A stretch of 30,010 nucleotides of DNA. Source: Gracilaria domingensis. Lineage: Eukaryota > Rhodophyta > Florideophyceae > Gracilariales > Gracilariaceae. The position numbers and the translations under genes are program-made. Shown one piece after another: positions 9,642 through 18,480 of the stretch. The stretch is taken from assembly GCA_022539475.1 (NCBI GenBank), contig VCMS01000445.1, positions 1-30,010 on the forward strand. Reading direction: 5' to 3'. The notes beneath the pieces were generated by a model. The model saw nothing but the letters and a program-made list of their open reading frames with translations, made no database searches and had not been told where the DNA came from. How positions within the stretch are numbered: position 1 is the stretch's first letter; each line of letters begins with the position of its first letter.

Positions 9642-10141
9642 GTAAGTTGTTCTCAGCTGCTCTTTTGGCATTTTGTGTGACTACTAACTTCTTGTTTGTT
9701 TCACATCAAGTGCCAAAGTCTTTCGTTTCATCCAGCGAGTATTCGTCCGTGGTTGACCCGGACGAGCGTCTAGAAGAAGTCCCCGATACCGTTCCGCAGA
9801 TAAAAAGGTCGGCTGTGCAGCCTCTTGACGGGACACGCGAGTGCCATACCTTTCGAGTAGCCTCTCAGAAGGAGAAGCGCCGTCGTAACCCTCCGCCGTG
9901 TAAGCAAATCTTCAAACGCTGTCGTGTATGTGACATCAAGGTCCAGAGCCAGCGTCAGCTTGAAGTCCATCAAGCCGGCCGTCGCCATCGCAGAGCTTTG
10001 CGCCGTGCAAACTATATCGAGCTGGACATTCACTGCAAGGCTTGCGACATCCGGTTCTCTGAAGCCCACGATCTGTGCGTCCACTACAGGAGCCGCCGTC
10101 ATCGTGCGACACTTAGAAAGAAGAACAATACTATCTTTTAG
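9641..10141 (+). CDS. Two-finger C2H2 (U1/JAZ-type) zinc-finger protein with one intron
   Basis: Removing the intron at 9642-9710 joins A (9641) to TG (9711-9712), making an ATG in frame with 142 further codons, 143 residues in all. Without splicing the frame contains no ATG. Two fingers are clear: CRVCDIKVQSQRQLEVHQAGRRH (shown in two parts: CRVC and HQAGRRH) at residues ~84-106 and CKAC...HYRSRRH at ~119-141. Both have the C-x2-C-x12-H-x5-H spacing of U1/matrin/JAZ fingers, which commonly bind structured RNA or dsRNA. Each finger is followed by a basic RRALRR or RATLRK tail; upstream is a KRRRNPPP basic stretch and an acidic N-terminus. A nuclear or nucleolar RNA-binding role is likely by family, but unproven here. 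Confidence 0.7.
   Translation, partial: SKLFSAALLAFCVTTNFLFVSHQVPKSFVSSSEYSSVVDPDERLEEVPDTVPQIKRSAVQPLDGTRECHTFRVASQKEKRRRNPPPCKQIFKRCRVCDIKVQSQRQLEVHQAGRRHRRALRRANYIELDIHCKACDIRFSEAHDLCVHYRSRRHRATLRKKNNTIF
9642..9710 (+). other. 69-nt spliceosomal intron that splits the start codon
   Basis: Donor AAGA/GTAAGT, branch site TACTAAC (9682-9688) and acceptor TTTCACATCAAG/TGCC form a textbook small intron with a T-rich tract between branch and acceptor. The length is a multiple of three and has no in-frame stop, so naive ORF finding reads through it. The read-through translation is hydrophobic and finger-free, unlike the rest of the protein. Confidence 0.75.
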
Positions 10142-11088
10142 AGCACAGGTCTCTCTTTTCATTGTGCAGTTGTGACACATTTCTATTCATATCTCATTAC
10201 ATATATTATCCTAGTTCGTTCTTCTTTATCTTTTTGTCTATCGTTTGGTATCCCTCCTCTGTTCTTGTGTTCGTGCTTTTGTTGTTTGGCTTCTGCCGCT
10301 CTCTATCTACGTAAGCTTATATTTTGCTAGTGCTTCTTCGTCCGATTGGACTGGTACTCTACGAGAGCAAACTTTATTTTTATCGTTTTTGCCCCTTTGG
10401 CTGTAACCGCCGACGCCATCACCAAAATGGCGTTTTAAGTAACCGAAGTCGCGGCCAGAGAGCTGGGGAATAAGTACAGAATGCTGTAATGTCAGAATAA
10501 TATTGCATTGTGCATTGCTGTTTATTCTTATAAACAGAAGGTTGAAAGTAAGTACCAGGACAAACAAAGAAAGAAACAGAAAAAACGAGAAAAAAACATG
10601 TTGAGCGAAAAGGCACAGTGCGGGGCTGGGCGAGAAGGGAAAAATAAACATATCAGCTGACCTAGTGCGCTTAGCCCTGTGACGCAAATAGTAGAACTTT
10701 AATTTAAGCCCAAATATAATGATGACCACTTCAAAGCCATAAAATTCATATTTAACATCCAAAAAGCATACCAAATGACTTCGATTTAGCCCCAAACTCA
10801 TATGTGAAAACAAAAACATCAAGTTTCTTATAGGTTTCAAACTACAGAGTCCAACATTTTCAAAGATTTAAATATTCGTAGAAACAGCAATAGACTTCTA
10901 CAAATCAAGGTAGACTTCACAATAGTTCTACAAAAATTAGACATCATTTTAAAACTCTACAAAACCCCATAGAATATCATTCTTAAAAGCGCAACACCGT
11001 AGCCTTTTTATATTGCTACCAAACAATACTGAATATCTAATTTCTGTATAAAATCAGTGATTCACATTTGAGTTCTTATTCACAACGT
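10142..11088. other. AT-rich intergenic region between convergent genes
   Basis: This is 3' flanking DNA of the zinc-finger gene and of the piggyBac-like gene, which point at each other. The minus-strand frame at 10307-10840 is low-complexity (Phe/Leu/Ser runs) and not supported. Between 10890 and 10970 the words TAGACTTC and CTACAAA recur several times (for example TAGACTTCTACAAA, then TAGACTTCAC), possibly sub-terminal repeats of the piggyBac-like element. I could not identify a terminal inverted repeat with TTAA. Confidence 0.4.
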
Positions 11089-11793
11089 TCAAATAACTCT
11101 TCTTCGCTTTTGAGAAAGAGAAGTGTTAAAGGTATGTCCTTCTCCTTCTGTGGGCGTCTTACGCTTTAAAACTGGTTCCGTATGCCACACAGACCAACAG
11201 TTGCCACACACTGGTTGCTTGCATATTCTACACCATTTTTTTGTCTTTGATCCCGCGTGTTAAACTTTCACTTTTCCAGAGGGTAGTTTTCCTCTTAACG
11301 ACCAGCTACATAACGAACAATATGCGGCCCTTGCCGATATGGGCACATGATTGAGATTTCTATCAAGTCTTCTTGCTTTGTGTGTGCCTAAATTGTAATG
11401 TTCAGCAGCTTTCCGCAAAAACATAACCTGAATTGGCTCCAGATTAGCTGTTCTTGACAAACCGTCGTTCTCACTAGATTGATAACATTCCAACCATTCA
11501 CGAGCCAACGTTCTTACAAATCCTCCAAACGTTCCACAGCTTGTCACGCTGTGACGTGCACGGGCGTACCCAATCTTTGCTTCCTTCTCGGGCAGTTTTC
11601 CATTTATCCTTGACTTATACAAACGATGCAATACAGCCGCATTGTTAACCTGCATAGTTAGTAGTCTTGCCAATATGCTAAACACAGCGGTTCGATATGT
11701 TCGAACGAGCCAACACTTCATGTAACGAGAAATGACATCACCACAATCAGCACACTTTAACTTTCGTTCTTCAAAAATACTTGTTCTTGTCCT
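11089..11793 (-). pseudogene. piggyBac-like transposase, C-terminal part with Cys-rich zinc domain
   Basis: The frame is open from 11793, has an ATG at 11721, and is interrupted by one TAA at 11260-11262 before the TGA at 11089. It contains RTYRTAVFSILARLLTMQVN followed by AAVLHRLYK, matching the helical segment in piggyBac transposases where an Asn-Ala-x-x-x-Tyr-Lys-like stretch follows the catalytic core. Then come RARHSVTSCGTFGGFVRTLA and, near the end, YCSLCSWSLRGK; past the TAA, KKWCRICKQPVCGNCWSVWH. This is a Cys-x2-Cys ... Cys-x2-Cys ... Cys-x2-Cys ... His series like the piggyBac C-terminal cysteine-rich domain that binds the transposon ends. The tail is basic (QKRRRVI). One point nonsense plus a frame change upstream mark it as dead in this copy. 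Confidence 0.6.
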
Positions 11794-11909
11794 CTAAGTG
11801 CGGTTCTCAACGAGTAATATGACGCAAAACTGTGTAGATCAGATGCATGAGAGTCCTTCAGCATAACGTCATACTCTTGTGGCATGTCTTTGCATCTTCC
11901 CCAATCCAT
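11757..11909 (-). pseudogene. piggyBac-like transposase, segment with possible third catalytic Asp
   Basis: This 50-codon stretch lies in the same frame as the end of the nuclease segment, after a TGA at 11910-11912. It reads MPQEYDVMLKDSHASDLHSF followed by ASYYSLRTALRG. In piggyBac transposases the third catalytic Asp is in a Tyr-Asn ... Gly-Gly-Val-Asp-x-x-Asp motif followed by a Tyr-Tyr/Arg-rich segment, which this resembles in order and spacing (YD, then D-x4-D, then YY...R). A one-base frame change then leads into the C-terminal segment. The match is short, so this is the weakest piece of the transposase. Confidence 0.4.
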
Positions 11910-11912
11910 TCA

Positions 11913-13246
11913 AAACATCCAGCTCTTACTGTCTAAAACAAACTTGTATTTGTTTCTCATACTTCTTGTAATCTCCACAAGATATGCGTACATTATTCGG
12001 CCTTGTGTAATAGAACATCCTGTAGCTACAACAAAGAGAACATGATCCAATTCCAACGTTGCTACGTGGTGAAACTCTTGTTACCTGTAGGCTGATGACG
12101 GAATCAGTTTGTGGAAAAGCTCTTTTTCTTTGTCTTGAGACTCAATGTTTTTTATAACAGCAAGCGGTCCATACAAAGACGCCAAACTAGAAGCCTCGTC
12201 GATGGTTCTTCCTGCCGTCATAGTCTTGACCTCCACTACGCATCGAAGCCATCCTTCATACCACCAATTACATATAAGAATCGGATCATTTTGGAGCTGT
12301 TATTTTCTACGAGCCCCGTTGTTCGTATGCATCGCAATTTGAGTTTCTTTCCTATGTCAAACTTGTATGAAGCTCCACTTTCGTCTAGCTCGCATGCTCC
12401 AGGACTGTGTCTAAAGAATTCGGGGAGGGCCTTAAGCACTTCTATTTCATTACGTGAGCCTTCTTTCATTCCTGTGGTGCATACCAAAGGTTTCATCACC
12501 CATGCTTGAAGAGAGGCATGCTGCACCTGAGACAAAGTCTTGATAGAGTACTCCTGTGCTTGTGCTTCTTCAGAAACCGGAATCTCGATATCTGCTTCTG
12601 CCACTACCCTCCCCTCCCGTAGATCCGACTGAAGTTCTAACACTGTTGCAACTAATTCGTTCTTCGCTGCCCTTGCTCCTAGTGATCTAGAAGAAACGGA
12701 TAAGATTCCCTGGAGCCTGGGTTTTGTTAACGCTTTGACAGCGGTTATAGAGTACCCACTCAGTTGTGATGACACATTCTGCTGCGAAGATGTTGGCTCG
12801 ACATTCCTAATTGTGAGACCCAATAGATCCATACCAACCTTGCAATTTGGCTCAATACGTGCCTTAACATCTGTCACAGATTGTGGGAGAATATCACCAC
12901 CCTTTGTGAGGGTTTTACCCTTGGCCAAGTAACACAGGCTCTGTATCATGTTATCACAATCGGACGCAAGCGTGGTTAGAAATACGTGCGAGGTTCTGGA
13001 AGTAAACCTGAAGGCACGAAATAGGAACCAGACAGGATCTTCCAACTGAGAGAACGTTAACTGAGAAACATGACGTAGTGCATCGTTTGCGAGATCTCGA
13101 AAATCCCGACTTGAACTACTTCTCATTGCGTGAAGCTCTTCTTTGTCTTCCTCGAAAACGGTTTGGATCTCTTCTATATCTCTAAGCGCGTCCATTTCTC
13201 GAAAGCGCTCATGAAGCACGACTGTAAAAGAACGAGACTTAAACAA
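11913..13246 (-). pseudogene. SAP-domain + YqaJ-like PD-(D/E)XK nuclease region
   Basis: The first frame (13246-12236; first ATG 13195) holds a SAP-like helix-extended-helix motif at residues ~169-206 (LTKPRLQGIL...KNELVATVLEL), a putative DNA-binding module. The nuclease begins at ~258: EGSRNEIEVLKALPEFF, then IGGMKDGF. A one-base shift at about 12236 continues as VVEVKTMTAGRTI and, after an in-frame TAA at 12081, QEFHHVATLELDHVLFVVA. The E...D-G...E-x-K series and the following Q-x-x-H-H helix match YqaJ/lambda-exonuclease-type nucleases. All catalytic residues are present although the frame is broken. It lies between the second and third core pieces of the transposase on the same strand, so it may be an insertion domain of it, a nested gene, or a second gene. 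Confidence 0.55.
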
Positions 13247-13350
13247 TCTGCGATTATTATGGATTAAGGCTGCAATACGTCCTGAACAGCTCTCGCGGTA
13301 CAGACAAGCTTCAATCTTCCTCGCTCACGCCCGATGTGAATCTCTGCGTT

Positions 13351-14112
13351 TTAATCTGGGGGGTACACAGCTCCGCATCCCTTTTCCGAAACAAGCATTC
13401 CTTTATGGCGATGTGTTATCGCACCATCCCCAAAGAGGTAAGGGTACGTGAGGTCTCTCTTATGAGTGCCAAGCAAGCTTGCTTCCAGCTTGTGCGACAC
13501 AAATTCTGTCGTTTCTTTCGAGTTATGCCAACGATCTGCTGCGAAAATTGCATCGCACATAGGCCGTAATTCCCCTTCCGTTGTGGCTTCCTGCAGAAGT
13601 CTGGTCAGCCTCTCCCATAAATGAATAAGTTTCTCCCCTTTTCTGGAGAAGTGGCAAGCAATGAAAACAGGGTTTAACGCGGAGCAGAGCGCATTGCCAA
13701 CTGGTCCCAGTCCTTTCTTGGGATTATTCTGTTGCTGCAAGTAGGTCAATCTCACTACGGCCCTAGATGCCATCCTGAGGTGATCATCATCTAGAGATAA
13801 GATAGTAGCCTGAGGAACGTAAAGCAGTTCCCTGTTAATTGCGGCAAGGTCTGATTCAATGTGTAAAACTAATGCAGTGTGACGTCCTGCTGCTCTGCTC
13901 CAGCCACCTCTGCAGTAATCCATATCTCCTCGCTTGCTTTTTCCACCAGCTAGTGAGCCCCAGACGTCATGATATCTTTCCCCTGTGAATCCTAATTGTA
14001 AAAAGTTTCCGCGCTCATTAAAATCACAAACGACAGTAGGCGACTCGTCGTTGGACGCACAAAGAATGTGTAGAACGATTAATCCAAGAATTTCTTCTTT
14101 GTTTGTGATGGG
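13351..14112 (-). pseudogene. piggyBac-like transposase, catalytic core (first two Asp)
   Basis: The frame is open from 14112; an internal ATG lies at 13923. It begins ITNKEEILGLIVLHIL and FTGERYHDVWGSL, like the part before the core where piggyBac proteins have a helical stretch and an R-Y/F motif. ILSLDDDHLR (first catalytic Asp, codon about 13791) corresponds to the SIDE-type motif. FAADRWHNSKE (Asp codon 13536) corresponds to the D-N-x-x-T-S motif, followed by LGTHKRDLTYP, matching the GT-x-R/K-x-N-R-x-x-P motif about 20 residues later. These in order are diagnostic. The frame ends at TAA 13351; whether it splices on is unknown. A possible intron lies between this and the N-terminal piece. 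Confidence 0.65.
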
Positions 14113-14157
14113 TTAATTTCGTCATACTAAACTTCGGTTAGACACATCTACCAGTCT

Positions 14158-14721
14158 TTAGAGCAAAGCGTCAGGCAAAAATACCAGCAAAAGTGAAATT
14201 GGAGATACCTTCGACAAACTATTCACGTTCCTAGAAACCTTGTGGGTTCCATTTCGTACCGTACTTTGAGCTTCGACTTCGTTAATCACATCGCCAAGAA
14301 TTATATTAGCTTCATCAAGAAATCTTGTCCCTAACCAGTTATCAACATCATCAATCTCTACTTGGATGGGCTCAAATGGACTGTCGTAATCCCAGTTTGG
14401 AAGGCCAACGTCAGAACAAGAACGTGTTCTGCTCTCCAGGTGTTGCTCATTAGATTGTGGTAGAACTTCAGGAACATTCTCGTTATTGTGCGTTTACCAC
14501 GGAGCGTTTTCGTAGCGCTCGTCATCATAACTAAGAAAGAGCATGCTTTCCACATCTTCAGCTACCAACTGCTCACAATCGGCCTCCCTGCTCGTTACAG
14601 AACGTAACGAAGTCGCCCTTAGTAGCTCAAGTTCGTGTGGCAAACTGTGGAGCAACGGCTTTCCGCTATCGGATGCATCACGGTTCTCATAATGAGATGG
14701 TACCGATGGCCGGTGACGTGG
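14158..14721 (-). pseudogene. piggyBac-like transposase, acidic N-terminal region
   Basis: The frame is open from 14721 to 14158 with a single TAA at 14494-14496. It is Asp/Glu-rich (EADCEQLVAEDVESMLFL, EIDDVDNWLGTRFLDEANII), as expected of the disordered acidic N-termini of piggyBac transposases. No ATG was found before the upstream stop at 14722, so the true start is missing. GTATCT at 14208 could be an intron donor with a CTAAC at about 14137, but joining to the core by any AG acceptor I see leaves the wrong frame. Confidence 0.45.
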
Positions 14722-14739
14722 CTAAGTTATGAAAACTCC

Positions 14740-15847
14740 CTTTAATTTTGGGTATTGTTGGGATGGTTTGGTTGGACCCTTAATAGGTGGACCCTGCATG
14801 GGAAGTGCCTAGTGGGTGTGATAGTAGGCCACGTGGTGGAGCTGGCTAGTTAGATATTTGTGCCACGCCCGTTGGGGAATACCCTGCACCCTGACAGTGG
14901 TTCGTCCACGTGTATGACCATCGGGAGGTGTGCATTGTAGATACCGTAGTAGTAATAGTATATATGCTCGGGTGATCTCACCCTGGAGCCTCCGAGTAAA
15001 TGGACAACTGAGTCGCGTCCTGTTGAGGATCGGGCTATAGTAGACAGCTGCCTACGTAGGTTTACCACTCCCCTCGGAGAGTAACCACGATTGGTTTCGG
15101 CGCTACTACCCCTCAGGGTCACTTAGGAAGCTTGCATCTTGCCATCTCTGGAATCTTTGTTATATCTACCGTTGTATCGGTCCATTGTTGTTTTCATTGT
15201 ATTTTTTTGTTTACTTTCGTGACTGTTGTTGTCACCCGTTCCCCTGGTTCAGGTATTGCTTCCGCCCCAGTATTGGGTATATTTTTGGCACGCCTTTGTG
15301 CGTCGCTCCGATATCGGACCTGTTCCCGCCGGTTGGCACGGTCCGTAGCTTCGCTCCGGTGGGTTGCACCGTGAGCTTTCCCCCCGTTGACACGGTCCCC
15401 TTTTTCTCCATCTCTCCAGGTTCCAAGCACACTTCACCTCTCGATCTACACCGTCTTTGCATCTCACCTCTGTAGGTATATCCAGTCACCGTCTCCGGTC
15501 TTACACCCGGCTTGTCTCGCGACTCGAGCACGGACAGAGGGTTCTGCCGCTGTTTCTATCCCATCCAGGGAGTAGGACTCGGACATCCTAGTGGAGATTC
15601 CCCATCGCGCCTAGCGCAGGGTTTTGCTCTACATTTTAGTCTCTCGACCTAGAACGGTGGAGGACCATAACTGGGTTTGCTGTGTCGCTTGGAATCTGGA
15701 CACTTGGAATTCCCTTTATGGGAGATTGAAGGTCGCGGCCCCGTTCACTGGGTTGTGACACAAGATTTCTCACCCCTTTTGGCTGCAGTTTGGAAGTCTC
15801 GCACTTGTTCGCGTAATAGCCCCCGAGTTCGGTTGGCAAGCTGCAGT
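14740..15847 (+). other. 5' LTR candidate and untranslated leader of the retrotransposon
   Basis: About 1.1 kb without a supported gene lies ahead of gag. A TATATA at about 14958 is a plausible LTR promoter. TGGTTTCGGCGC at about 15095 starts with the TGG expected of a tRNA primer-binding site, but I could not match it to a tRNA. From 15130 on the strand is C/T-rich, like other leaders in the window. A 27-bp triple repeat sits at 15323-15403. No matching LTR was seen at the other end. Confidence 0.35.
15323..15403 (+). repeat. 27-bp imperfect tandem repeat, three units
   Basis: Units 15323-15349, 15350-15376 and 15377-15403 share the core CCGGTTGGCACGGTCC in varied form (GGTTGGCACGGT, GGGTTGCACCGT, CGTTGACACGGT). 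The period is a multiple of three, but the surrounding open frames have no ATG or domain, so a structural or regulatory role in the leader RNA is as likely as coding. Confidence 0.5.
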
Positions 15848-17818
15848 ATGCCACGCCGAGCTACATCCTCGAAAGAAAGATCGGTTACCTCGGATGCCCC
15901 TGCGCGGTCAGGTGGTACCCGCTCGAGAATATCGGTCCCTGGATCGGGAAGTAATCGCGACAACCCCGAGAACCGGAATGCATCAGTTGATGGACAGGAG
16001 ATTATAGAACTCCCTCCGCAGGCGGTACCACAACCTGAAGAGGAAGTTCCAGTCGTGGAGACACCCTCTGCCGCACCGCCGGAAAGACTTGACTCTCAGG
16101 AGTACAGTAATCTGGGCACTCGCCTTAGTATTGCTAACGCTGCCCACATATCCCTCATTGAGTCAGTCGAGGAACTCCGTCGACAGGTTTATAAACTCCT
16201 AGATAAGGACGTCTCAAGAGAGGTGCGTATCCTGAGGCAGGAGATGAATTCACTCATGGAGTGCTTCGGCTCCCCAAGGGCTTATGTGGAGGAAAACCGC
16301 CTCGTACGAGAGGATACTCAAGCCGCCGTGGAACGGATCCACGCACGCTTGGACACCCTCGAAGCCACCATTCGGATGGACGAGGAAGCAGAAGCCGCCG
16401 AGCGGAATCGTTCGGAGGACGAAAGTTCAGTTCGTCAATCGACTAGGAGAAGCCGTCTTAGGTCCATGAAGGATTCCCGTAATTACTCGGATGTGTCTGA
16501 CTCCGACTCCGAAAGTACTTCGGACAGTTCGTCCTCGTCGTAGTCCTCCGACTCTTCGGATGATAGCCGACGTCGGCGTCCCCGTTCATCGAAGTCACGG
16601 TCCAAGGCTACTTTTACCTCTCAGGGAGCAATCCGCACCCGGAAGGAGGGGAGGAAGCACCCTGGCTTGAAGGAGTTGAAGCCATCTAATCCGCTCTATC
16701 CGAAGTTGCTTTCATATCGCTATTATCGACTTAAGGATACCTCCGAAGTTCGGACCTCAAGGGGAACCGGAAAGGTCCGGGACTACATCCGAAAACTCGG
16801 CGTTACTCTGAATAAGAGAGAGTTTGCAGGAGAGGACCCTATTCTGGTCCTGGACTTCCTCGCAAGGTTTGTTCAAGAAGCCGATATACTCGGAATGAGC
16901 GAGGGCCAGGCGTATGTAGCCCTCCCGTATTACCTCAACGGTTTGGCAGAAGATCAGTTTAATTCCGTCCGCCGATCGTCAAGAGCCTCGGAAGGGGGAG
17001 TTACATGTTGGCCCGAAGCGGTACACTACCTCCTAAGGTCATACGCTACTGGTCATGCCATCCAAAAGGCGACCTCCGCCTTAAGGGATACGAAGCAACG
17101 TCCGGGAGAAAAGGAAACAGCTTATTCAACGCGCTTGAGTAAGGCTTTCCACCGCTGCGGTAATGTACATTCCTCTGGAGAGAGATGTTCCCTGTTCGTG
17201 GATGGGCTGGATCCCCAAATACGGGCACTTGTCGCCCGACATCGGGAGAATAATAGGAAGATGACCTACCTGGAATTAGTACAGTATGCCCAAGCCGAAG
17301 GTGACACGCTCCGAGCTAGGCGTCCCTCTAGAACCAAACCTCGTAAGGTACTCTTCGCCGAAGAATCGGATTATTCTTCTGCCCATGTTGATGGGAATGG
17401 TTCCAATCTAGATCACGATAACGTTAACCTCGTGGGTAGCAACCCCGACTCTATGGGTACTTCTGACCTCCCGTCCACCTCTGTCCCGTCTTCGGAAACG
17501 GATCCCGCATTCTATGCGCAAGGACACCGGGTTCCGGCAGCGCCAATTCCCTATAGAGGTCGTGGCACGAGGTTTACTCGCCCAGGATGGAGGGATAACA
17601 CCCCGCAGAGTCGTGTGGATAGAGGTCCACAGGACTATTCGACGCCAGTTATCTGTTATGAATGTTACCAATATGGGCATATCTCAACGCAGTGTACGCT
17701 CCCTTCGCGGGAAAGGTCGAAAATCATCGCTCAGTTCGAATCTCTCCCACAGAGAACCAAGCTCGTGTGCCGAGAACTTCCTACGAAGGCGCAAAGCACG
17801 CAATGGCAGTTCATTTGA
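15848..17818 (+). pseudogene. gag: Gag polyprotein of the chromovirus, one in-frame TAG
   Basis: The ATG at 15848 begins 656 codons, broken by a single TAG at 16541-16543 inside a Ser-rich run; the frame continues unchanged on both sides, so a point mutation is the simplest cause. The order is: basic Arg/Ser-rich N-terminus; Pro/Glu-rich linker; a likely coiled coil around residues 85-190 (SIANAAHISLIESVEELRRQ onward); Ser/Asp and Arg/Ser-rich linker around the stop; a capsid-like region around residues 275-480 (ILVLDFLARFVQEADILGMS); and a CCHC zinc knuckle CYECYQYGHISTQC at 603-616. Capsid assembly and RNA packaging are the family roles. An overlapping frame near 17780-17958 probably carries the original join to pol. 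Confidence 0.65.
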
Positions 17819-17899
17819 GTGGTGGATCTATGGCGAATCAAGCCACTCCAGTGGTAGCCCAGAATATGGAGGGAAGAGTTGAACCCGCGAACGGTCATC

Positions 17900-18480
17900 A
17901 AGTTGGTGCCCAGGACGGGAATCGGCCCCGACAGGCTGGTCCTGCTCCGAAAAACTAGACTTGGGAGTCTCCCCAACGGGAGGGGCGTCTTCTGAGCCGA
18001 AGCTGAAGACGCCCGAGGCGCCTCCGCTTCACTCCCCGGCTGTTAGAATCCTAACAAGGAAGATGGCTGCCACTGACGTGGATTCGGAACACTGTGGTGT
18101 TCTTCGTCGCCCGTGGGTACGGTCCCGAAATTTCCGGGCTCCGGATAGAATCCTGGTAATGGCCAACAGGAACTACAAGGTGTATGCCGACCTTGGCCTG
18201 CCCACCCAATTCATGGTTAGGCAATTAGCTGTCCTGGATACAGGAGCTGCCCCCAACTTGATCAACAAGAGGCTAATCCCGCCCACTCTTCGGGAGACAA
18301 TCCGTTTCGGCCCTGCTCTAAATCTCGCCGATGCGAACAATAATCCGTTAAGAACGGCTGGTTATATTACACTCTTTGTACGATTAGGAAATTGTTTGGT
18401 ACAACTTGATTTTGTCGTCTGTGACTCATTGGCTGCCCCGATTATTTTCGGTTGTGACTTCTGCGACGGTTCGTGGAAGC
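17900..18480 (+). pseudogene. Retropepsin-like aspartic protease segment
   Basis: In the frame of 17961 the catalytic motif AVLDTGAAPNLI (Asp codon 18237) is followed about 75 residues later by APIIFGCDF, the typical flap/end pattern I-I/L-G-x-D-F of Ty3/Gypsy proteases, which cleave Gag-Pol. The frame then must shift near 18475 to enter the RT frame (FVEAIRPRKRQVEMEDG). No ATG is needed in a polyprotein. The shift may be decay or an indel rather than programmed frameshifting, since Ty3/Gypsy programmed shifts occur between gag and pol, not between protease and RT. Confidence 0.6.

Larger units (their letters stand above)
11089..14721 (-). mobile_element. Decayed piggyBac-like element carrying a SAP + PD-(D/E)XK nuclease region
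   Basis: Five coding segments on the minus strand are colinear with a piggyBac transposase: acidic N-terminus (14721-14158), core with first and second catalytic Asp (14112-13351), nuclease region (13246-11913), segment with a possible third Asp (11909-11757), and C-terminal helices with a Cys-rich zinc domain (11793-11089). Frame changes or stops separate most of them. The N-terminal frame runs into a stop without an ATG just where the retrotransposon leader begins, so the 5' end is probably lost. TTAA target duplications and terminal repeats were not found by eye. Confidence 0.6.

Noticed and set aside
10307..10840. 177-codon minus-strand frame
   Set aside because: Low-complexity Phe/Leu/Ser translation, AT-rich DNA, no motif or promoter; two frames are open at once.
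12081..12105. Very short intron with GTAACAAG donor near the nuclease TAA
   Set aside because: It would be about 23 nt, too short for splicing, and the frame simply continues across one stop codon with the nuclease motif intact.
14960..15060. tRNA-like sequence on the minus strand (GACTCAGTTG near a TCGGAGGC)
   Set aside because: No TTCRANY T-loop and no acceptor stem could be formed.
15090..15115. Primer-binding site TGGTTTCGGCGC
   Set aside because: Starts with TGG, but its complement lacks a tRNA T-arm pattern, and the LTR end is not established.
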